A DNA stretch of 56,984 nucleotides from Armatimonadota bacterium (GTDB lineage: Bacteria > Armatimonadota > UBA5829 > DTLH01). The notes beneath the pieces were generated by a model. It saw only the letters and a list, made by a program, of their open reading frames with translations, made no database searches and was not told the DNA's origin. Positions 51,907-56,984 of this stretch are shown one piece after another; the stretch's first letter is position 1, and each line of letters opens with the position of its first letter. The position numbers and the translations under genes are program-made. The stretch lies in contig JAKPFN010000055.1 in assembly GCA_029551395.1 (NCBI GenBank), forward strand, positions 1-56,984. The letters are read 5' to 3'.

Positions 51907-52320
51907 TTATACCGGTTTTCCTTTTGGTTCTGTGGCGATGGTCAATAGCTGCGCGCCTGCCCGTTTGGCTTCGTCTGCAAGCTCGATGCCCTTCTGCCAG
52001 GACTGCTTCTTGTCGCAGTTGATCACAACCACGATTTTCGGGTTCTCCGTAAGCCGGGCTTTCATCTCAGTATATATGTCTTCGAACTCTACCTGCTTTT
52101 TATCGATATAGTAATTGCCATTCTCCGTCAGAGTGAGAACGACTTTTACCATCGGCCGATCCTGTGCGCTTTGCGATTTAGGCAGGTTGACCGGCATACC
52201 CTTCATCGTAGTCATCGCAAGCGATGCAATCATGAAGAACACGAGCAGGAAGAAGATCGTGTCGATCATCGGTATGATTTCAATGCGTGCCTTCTTAGGC
52301 TGAAAGCGATTTAATTTCAT
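51907..52320 (-). CDS. exbD: ExbD/TolR biopolymer transport protein
   Basis: The 137-residue protein has one N-terminal membrane helix (about 16-38) with the essential Asp (PMIDTIFFLLVFFM) that carries protons, and a periplasmic domain with GxYYIDKKQV and VVVINCDKK strands typical of ExbD. The 26-base overlap with exbB and the following tonB gene show an exbB-exbD-tonB operon. Its name could also be tolR; the adjacent TonB argues for ExbD. Confidence 0.93.
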   Translation of the reverse strand: MKLNRFQPKKARIEIIPMIDTIFFLLVFFMIASLAMTTMKGMPVNLPKSQSAQDRPMVKVVLTLTENGNYYIDKKQVEFEDIYTEMKARLTENPKIVVVINCDKKQSWQKGIELADEAKRAGAQLLTIATEPKGKPV

Positions 52321-52954
52321 TTCTACGATCCTCTATATCGCTGAGAACATTTACAAGATGAGTTGCGCGAATTTCAATGATTTCGATGGATCTCTTAATC
52401 CGCTCATTAAGATAATTGTAGGCAACAACTGAGAAGATGGCGATTGCCAGACCTGTAGCCGTAGCAATAAGCGCTTCAGCTACACCACCTGTAATGGCAG
52501 TTGGCTGACTGATTCCGGATTTGGAAGAAATTACATGGAACGACCGAATCATACCGACGACAGTTCCGAGAAGTCCGAGAAGAGGCGCGATAGTAACGAT
52601 GGTATCGAGCATTCCCAATCTTATCTGAAGCGACGAGACCACCCGTTGTGCCTGTTCCTCCATAATACGTTCAGCCCGATCTGCTCCAAGCTTTCGGCTT
52701 CGGATTCCTGCAGCCAGAACAGTTCCAACCGGCGTTTCGCTCTTTTCACATTCTGCTGCTGCAAGTTCTGATTCGCCGTTATAGAGCCAATCCTCTACTG
52801 AACGTGCTAGATCCGAGGAATCGGCAGTAGCCCTTCTAATCGTGAAATAACGCTCTATAGCCACAGCCACAGAGATAACAGAGCAGGCCATAAGGGGAAT
52901 CATTACAGGCCCACCCTTCGCCAGAAACGCGTACGCGTCTGCAAACCAACCCAT
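52295..52954 (-). CDS. exbB: ExbB/TolQ/MotA-family proton channel protein
   Basis: ExbB forms the pentameric channel that surrounds ExbD and powers TonB. The 219-residue protein has three membrane helices: near the N-terminus (about 15-33), and two in the C-terminal half containing LGMLDTIVTIAPLLGLLGTVVGMI and ITGGVAEALIATATGLAIAI, the family blocks. ATG 52954 was chosen; GGGAGG lies 15 bases before it, and the frame's earlier start would add 17 unlikely residues. It is the first gene of the exbB-exbD-tonB operon. Confidence 0.94.
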   Translation of the reverse strand: MGWFADAYAFLAKGGPVMIPLMACSVISVAVAIERYFTIRRATADSSDLARSVEDWLYNGESELAAAECEKSETPVGTVLAAGIRSRKLGADRAERIMEEQAQRVVSSLQIRLGMLDTIVTIAPLLGLLGTVVGMIRSFHVISSKSGISQPTAITGGVAEALIATATGLAIAIFSVVAYNYLNERIKRSIEIIEIRATHLVNVLSDIEDRRNEIKSLSA

Positions 52955-53044
52955 TTGGTATGGTTTCCTCCCTTGCAAGGTGTTGTACAAAGGGATTATC
53001 GGCAAAAGTGTGGGCTGACTGAAGGCTAAAATAAGAATTACCTA

Positions 53045-53185
53045 ACTCGGGATGGATTTGCAATCCCTCCTGGAGGTATAGCTGAGGAAATCTGTGATTC
53101 CGGATAATGGTCTGAAACTTCAATAACCAGGATTGCAAATCCTTCGGATATTCTTCCGGGCTAAATTGCAAATTTAGCCCGAGTG
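53045..53185 (-). repeat. palindrome-rich dispersed element, copy 2
   Basis: About 141 bp homologous, in reverse orientation, to 18273-18402. Its 25-base palindrome at 53157-53181 is identical as reverse complement to 18277-18301; the block after it (AGGATT with centre GCA at 53129-53143), the TTCAGA..ATCCGG..ATC spacer and the closing GGATGGATT-type palindrome (53048-53073) align in the same order. It occupies the gap between exbB and the tRNA promoter; the rest of the gap shows no gene. Confidence 0.8.
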
Positions 53186-53242
53186 CAAGACTCCGGCACC
53201 CTAGTCACTGCTACCGACGATGTCCACGACGATGTCCAAAGA

Positions 53243-53271
53243 TTGACTCTGAGGGGGTCAGATGGTATAAT
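53243..53271 (+). promoter_or_regulatory. sigma-70 promoter of tRNA-Ala
   Basis: TTGACT (53243-53248) and TATAAT (53266-53271) are 17 bases apart; the start would be near 53278, eight bases before the mature tRNA. Confidence 0.85.
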
Positions 53272-53285
53272 ATCCGTGCTTTAAT

Positions 53286-53361
53286 GGGGCTGTGGCTCAG
53301 TTGGGAGAGCGCTTCCTTCGCACGGAAGAGGCCGGGAGTTCGAATCTCCTCAGCTCCACCA
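53286..53361 (+). tRNA. tRNA-Ala (anticodon CGC)
   Basis: A complete 76-nt tRNA: acceptor GGGGCTG (53286-53292) pairs with CAGCTCC (53351-53357, one G-U), the anticodon stem is CTTCC/GGAAG with loop TTCGCAC giving anticodon CGC, the T arm is GGGAG-TTCGAAT-CTCCT-type, and CCA is encoded. It reads GCG codons for Ala. Confidence 0.97.
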
Positions 53362-53365
53362 TTTG

Positions 53366-53395
53366 GCGGGAGGCTTATCAGCTTCCCGCTTTTTC
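53366..53395 (+). terminator. terminator of tRNA-Ala
   Basis: A 10-bp stem (53366-53375 with 53380-53389, one G-U) and a TATC loop end in TTTTTCG. It lies just before recQ. Confidence 0.9.
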
Positions 53396-53406
53396 GTTTC
53401 TTGTTC

Positions 53407-55305
53407 ATGTCTGGTGAAATGGCTGTTCAACCTGAAATCCCTAAACCGACCGATGCCGATGTATCAGAAGAAGCTATCAGGACTGCTGCACGGCAAATAT
53501 TGCAGAAAACCTTTGGCTATAACGAGTTCAGAGGCAATCAGGAACGGATCATTACCCACGTAGTCCAGGGCGGCGACGCTTTTGTGCTGATGCCGACCGG
53601 AGGCGGTAAATCGCTGTGCTACCAGATACCCTCTTTGATACGCGATGGCGTCGGCGTAGTCATTTCACCTTTGATATCACTCATGCAAGACCAGGTTTCC
53701 GCGCTCGTTGAGCTTGGTGTGAACGCAGTAATGCTCAATTCGTCGCTGTCACCAACCGCGCAGCGGGAAGCAATCAACTATGTCAGGACCGGAAAGGTTG
53801 ATCTTTTGTATGTCGCGCCTGAGCGGCTGTTGATGGAATCGACACTACAGATGCTCTCCGAAATCCCGGTCGCACTTTTTGCCATAGATGAAGCTCACTG
53901 CGTTTCTCACTGGGGACACGACTTCCGGGCGGAATATCTTCAGCTATCAGTGCTGCATGAAAGGTTTCCAGATATACCGCGCATCGCACTGACCGCAACA
54001 GCTGATGAACCAACACGCAAAGAGATTGTCTACCGGCTTAAACTGCAGAAAGCGCAGGTTTTCGCAACCGGCTTCGACCGCCCGAACATCCGCTACCAGA
54101 TAGTAATCAAGGACAATCCCAAGAAACAACTTCTGACTTTCCTTAAAGAAGAACATCCGAATGACTCGGGGATTGTCTACTGCCTGACCAGGAAGAAGAC
54201 TGACGAAATTGCCAGGTGGCTCGTAGAGGAAGGCTGGAACGCTCTCCCCTACCACGCAGGGCTGACAGCAAAGGTACGGCAGCGTAACCAGGACCGTTTC
54301 TTGCGTGAAGATGGAATAATCATGGTCGCAACAATCGCGTTTGGGATGGGAATCGATAAACCTGATGTGCGGTTTGTTGCTCACCTGGACCTGCCAAAGA
54401 GTATTGAGGCATACTATCAGGAAACCGGCCGTGCAGGACGAGACGGGCTTCCTGCAGATGCCTGGATGGCTTATGGAATGGCCGACGCAGTCCTTCACCG
54501 GAACCTGATAGAATCATCCTATGCAAATGAACAGCATAAACGGCTCGAACACCGCAAGCTGAACGCACTCTTGGGGATGTGTGAGACGACATCATGCAGG
54601 CGGCAAGTGATGCTTTCCTATTTCGGAGATGAATTGGCTGAACCTTGCGGCAACTGCGACACCTGCCTGTATCCTGTAGAAACCTGGGATGGCACTCTTG
54701 CTGCCAGAAAAGCGCTCTACATCGTCAAACAGACCAACCAGAAATTCGGCGCTACCCATCTTATTGATATAATGCTGGGAAAACCGACTGACCGGATACA
54801 GAAATGGGGACATGACAAGCTGAGCGCGTTCGGCAGAGGTACAGAGCTTTCTGAACGAGAGTGGTCGTCTGTTTTTCGACAGCTTGTGTCTATGGGCTAT
54901 CTGGCTGTAGATATGGAACATTATGGCAGCCTCAAACTTACACCTGAAAGCCAGAAAGTGCTAAAGGGAGAGGTAACGGTAAGCCTGAGAAAAGACCTGC
55001 TTGGCAGCAAGATAAAGCCGAAGAAGTCCACGGTCACTGGCAGGCCAACAGACCCGGTGACGAAAGCGCTGTTCGAAGCGCTCAGGGAACAGAGGATGAA
55101 GCTGGCTGAAGAACACAATGTCCCGCCATATGTGATATTTCATGACTCGACTCTTCAGGCAATGGCTGAGATGAAACCGTCCAGCCTGAAGGAAATGAGC
55201 CGGATTTCTGGAGTCGGAGAGCACAAACTGGAGAACTACGGGCAGATATTCCTCGATGTGATTCAGAATTTCAAAGCCGGTGAGAGTAATCCGCCAGTCA
55301 CTTAA
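53407..55305 (+). CDS. recQ: ATP-dependent DNA helicase RecQ
   Basis: RecQ unwinds DNA 3' to 5' in recombination and repair. The 632-residue protein has the superfamily-2 helicase core: Walker A PTGGGKS (about 63-69), DEAH (161-164), an aromatic-rich loop CVSHWGHDFR, motif V-VI with IAFGMGIDKPDVR and QETGRAGRDG. The RecQ-Ct zinc-binding region has CETTSCRR and CGNCDTC (about 400-432), and a single HRDC domain closes the protein (about 555-630). The frame is open back into the tRNA, but the ATG at 53407 or 53419 is the sensible start; ribosome-binding sites are poor. Confidence 0.96.
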   Translation: MSGEMAVQPEIPKPTDADVSEEAIRTAARQILQKTFGYNEFRGNQERIITHVVQGGDAFVLMPTGGGKSLCYQIPSLIRDGVGVVISPLISLMQDQVSALVELGVNAVMLNSSLSPTAQREAINYVRTGKVDLLYVAPERLLMESTLQMLSEIPVALFAIDEAHCVSHWGHDFRAEYLQLSVLHERFPDIPRIALTATADEPTRKEIVYRLKLQKAQVFATGFDRPNIRYQIVIKDNPKKQLLTFLKEEHPNDSGIVYCLTRKKTDEIARWLVEEGWNALPYHAGLTAKVRQRNQDRFLREDGIIMVATIAFGMGIDKPDVRFVAHLDLPKSIEAYYQETGRAGRDGLPADAWMAYGMADAVLHRNLIESSYANEQHKRLEHRKLNALLGMCETTSCRRQVMLSYFGDELAEPCGNCDTCLYPVETWDGTLAARKALYIVKQTNQKFGATHLIDIMLGKPTDRIQKWGHDKLSAFGRGTELSEREWSSVFRQLVSMGYLAVDMEHYGSLKLTPESQKVLKGEVTVSLRKDLLGSKIKPKKSTVTGRPTDPVTKALFEALREQRMKLAEEHNVPPYVIFHDSTLQAMAEMKPSSLKEMSRISGVGEHKLENYGQIFLDVIQNFKAGESNPPVT

Positions 55306-55792
55306 TACCAATTCGCTCCAACATCATTGGAACAGCATCTTCAACTGGCCCCTGCCGAATTTCAACCTCATAACCATCGGTAATGCACTCAAAAGTGCCG
55401 TCATGGAACGTGATGATAATGTGCTGTAAACCTTCCAGGAACTTCTCCTTATCGTGCAGCGGATTGATAGAACTCGCTTTTTCCAGTGCAAGAATCCAAG
55501 ATGAGTCCTTGACTTCAGATGCACGGTAAGACTCCAATCCGCGCTTGTAGAGCGGGTGTCCGTCCAGAGTTTCATCGTTCGGCAGACCGAACATATGGGC
55601 ATAGCACCTGGGGAATGTGATTACGGCTACAGGCTCTTCATCTGAATCCGAATCCTCAGTCTGAGCTTCCCACAGATAGTATGCAATCGCTGCCGAACGT
55701 TCGCTGGCTATAAAAATCGGTTCTGGAGCGCCTGCCGTCGGCCTTGGTATATCTCCGAGTGCTACTACCTGGTCTTTATCGACTGCGTACAC
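55298..55792 (-). CDS. hypothetical protein, 164 residues
   Basis: The protein is soluble and acidic. The central part reads like an alpha/beta domain: PVAVITFPRCYAHMFGLPNDE, a helix-rich middle and a C-terminal HIIITFHDGTFECITDGYEV strand pair. The N-terminal 40 residues contain IASERSAAIAYYLWEAQTED. I do not recognise the family. GTG start with GAGGTGAG upstream. Its end overlaps the recQ end by eight bases on the opposite strand. Confidence 0.6.
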   Translation of the reverse strand: MYAVDKDQVVALGDIPRPTAGAPEPIFIASERSAAIAYYLWEAQTEDSDSDEEPVAVITFPRCYAHMFGLPNDETLDGHPLYKRGLESYRASEVKDSSWILALEKASSINPLHDKEKFLEGLQHIIITFHDGTFECITDGYEVEIRQGPVEDAVPMMLERIGIK

Positions 55793-56056
55793 AGCTCACC
55801 TCAAATCTCCACTTTCTTTAACGCGCATTATAACGCCTATTTACCCACCGGACAAGCGAAAATGAGCAGATTGCTTCATCTGGAGCAAAATCAGGAGCAA
55901 ATGTGAGGCGCGAACGAGAGCCTATCAAGACCTAAAGATTAAGCTGCAGGCCTTAACTCAGTAACCAGTCAATCTGATATCAGCAGCGCGTGGAAGAAGC
56001 TAAGAGTGTGGAACAAAGCCCTCAAACGCTGCCAGAACCGGTTAGTATGACATCAA
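55793..56056. other. gap without a recognised gene
   Basis: The 260 bases after the hypothetical gene contain only short frames. One 35-codon plus-strand frame without start (about 55946-56050, ending QNRLV) looks protein-like and may be a remnant. Nothing else is seen. Confidence 0.4.
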
Positions 56057-56272
56057 CTAGCGAGAAGCATGGTTGTGTTTTGAGTGCCGCAATGGCCGAT
56101 GAAGATCTTCTACATCAGGTGTCATTTCCAAGTGTTTTTGTTTTTCTACCTTTTTGCAGCGGCGTTTCCTTAAGACGCAGGAACTCTCCCAACCACTGCA
56201 TCTACAACTGCTGCCGAGGAGGTCACACCATTCTACTCCTCCGGCGAACCACCAATAGTCGCATTTAGCCAA
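56057..56272 (-). CDS. possible Cys-rich small protein
   Basis: A 71-codon frame starts at TTG 56272 with AGGAGG ten bases upstream, a strong ribosome-binding site. The first 40 residues hold seven Cys and several Trp (CDYWW, EWCDLL, CRCSGW, CVLRKRRCKK), suggesting a small zinc- or metal-binding protein; the rest is charged and low in structure. No family is recognised. It could be a chance frame, since the surrounding 1 kb is otherwise non-coding. Confidence 0.45.
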   Translation of the reverse strand: MAKCDYWWFAGGVEWCDLLGSSCRCSGWESSCVLRKRRCKKVEKQKHLEMTPDVEDLHRPLRHSKHNHASR

Positions 56273-56401
56273 CTATTCCAGTCCTCCTTGCCCTACTTCT
56301 GCCACCATTATCGGCAGCAAAGAACGCGACTTAGAGATTAAAGTAATTCTTCCCGTAATTTTACGGAACGAACCAAACAGATAAACGTCAAATTGAGTGA
56401 C

Positions 56402-56658
56402 TGCCACGCTGGTAGTCCCTTTATCTGAGTGACCTTGCCCGTTTCCATCCGATACAGCAGGGCTGCCAGCGTGGCAAAAGCGGAGAGGTAAGACACAAAC
56501 GGGACCAATCGACTTCGAGACGCTCAGAATGAACTGATAGAACCTGCTTCTGGCCTCATTCTGAGCGTCATCGGGGCACTGGTTTCAGTCAAACCGAACC
56601 CCACGCTTCATTCCCAACCCATTGCGGCCGGCCCTCGGCCGCGCGTCCTGGAACCAGG
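56402..56658. ncRNA. candidate structured non-coding tract
   Basis: Five inverted repeats fall in 257 non-coding bases: TGCCACGCTGG (56402-56412) with 56466-56476; GACGCTCAGAATGA (56519-56532) with 56556-56569; GGGG..GGTTT with AAACC..CCCC (56573-56602); GCGGCCG with CGGCCGC (56624-56642); and CCTGG with CCAGG (56647-56658). The last part is GC-rich against its surroundings. It may encode a structured RNA or be the relic of a mobile element; neither strand is favoured. No gene was seen in 56273-56401 or 56659-56786. Confidence 0.35.
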
Positions 56659-56786
56659 AAAAAATGTCCATTGCCCTAACGAGGTAATTTGCATTCAAAG
56701 CCGGACAGATAACGATGGTCAATAAATCTGTATTTCTGGTTGGTATGGGGGGAAACTCCATCAGGAAAACATGAAGATACTTGCTC

Positions 56787-56984
56787 TTATAATCTGGTCA
56801 ACGAGATTATGTGTTCTCTGAATTCGGGGTAAGCTTTGATTAAATCCTCCCTGCGGCCGTGCTCATAATCGGCATACTCGAAACCTGGAGCGACCGTAGT
56901 TCCAAGCAGCGCGAACTGGCCGCCACTTGTAATCCTGGCTCCCTGCCACACTCCTTTAGGCACAACAACCTGAGGATGCTGATT
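56787..56984 (-). CDS. DUF985 (cupin_5) family protein, C-terminal part (partial)
   Basis: The last 65 codons of a minus-strand gene run into the right end of the window. The visible part reads VVVPKGVWQGARI, then GGQFALLGTTVAPGFEYADYEHG and a helix with RREDLIKAYPEF, which is the C-terminal half of the DUF985 cupin family (small beta-barrel, YML079w-like, unknown ligand, possibly sugar epimerase-related). The N-terminal half, with the first cupin motif, lies beyond the window. The stop is TAA at 56789-56787. Confidence 0.85.
   Translation of the reverse strand, partial: NQHPQVVVPKGVWQGARITSGGQFALLGTTVAPGFEYADYEHGRREDLIKAYPEFREHIISLTRL

Noticed and set aside
53284-53406. N-terminal extension of recQ
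   Set aside because: The open frame runs through a complete tRNA-Ala gene and its terminator, so those codons are not translated.
1-56984. CRISPR array, prophage or insertion sequence
   Set aside because: No evenly spaced direct repeats, integrase, transposase or phage structural genes were seen in any frame.

Overview
The window looks like a chromosomal segment of a Gram-negative-type (diderm) bacterium, most likely from Armatimonadota or a close relative. The lineage guess rests on a pilin-like protein whose N-terminus runs from a [10 protein letters not shown] methylation site into [13 protein letters not shown], a form frequent in that phylum. Diderm signs are an OprB-like porin, an ExbB-ExbD-TonB operon and a HlyD/MacB-type exporter. 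Base composition is fairly even, genes are compact and lie on both strands, and TTG and GTG starts are common (the best ribosome-binding sites often precede them). No prophage, insertion sequence, CRISPR array or defence island was seen.

Layout. 1-4150: end of a metallo-beta-lactamase-fold gene, mscL, a nucleotidyltransferase-like gene, a large secreted protein and a short decayed remnant. 4165-8385: an operon-like run of OprB-type porin, MarC-type membrane protein and a GH3 beta-glucosidase interrupted by one in-frame TGA. 8600-9062: tmRNA (ssrA) with promoter and terminator. 9355-12181: DUF4446 protein, an ECF-like sigma factor with its anti-sigma factor, and a small secreted protein. 12310-14156: nrfA-nrfH for nitrite ammonification. 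14353-18830: ACT protein, beta-helix acyltransferase, ferritin-like protein, DsbA-like protein and small genes. 18979-24360: a modular secreted HExxH protein, a GH51 arabinofuranosidase and a coupled acetamidase/formamidase. 24464-29313: GNAT, a three-gene ABC exporter and a LURP-one-like protein. 29413-35246: GH127 beta-L-arabinofuranosidase, RRM protein, rhomboid-like membrane protein, DUF2007 protein and a secreted GH51 enzyme. 35945-42208: amidase, GerMN protein, murI, rph, rdgB, a small gene and nagZ. 42305-48106: acidic protein, leuS with a structured leader, pilin-like protein and DUF362 ferredoxin. 48260-56984: a second secreted HExxH protein, the exbB-exbD-tonB operon, tRNA-Ala, recQ, and a poorly coding right end that finishes in a partial cupin gene.

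How the genes work together. The carbohydrate genes (two GH51, one GH127, one GH3, a sugar porin, a TonB system and secreted binding proteins) indicate use of arabinose-rich plant polysaccharide or glycoprotein. NrfAH indicates respiratory reduction of nitrite to ammonium. Amidase, GerMN, MurI and NagZ handle peptidoglycan.

The strongest unexplained signals are: three near-identical LacI-type operator sites (TGCAA-N-CGGTTG) before a GH51, a pilin-like and a DUF362 gene; a roughly 130-140 bp palindrome-rich element present twice in opposite orientation; a perfect promoter plus terminator-like hairpin in the leuS leader; and two compact non-coding tracts full of stem-loops (35285-35495 and 56402-56658). 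All of this was read by eye, without alignment or database search, so family names are recognition-level calls.
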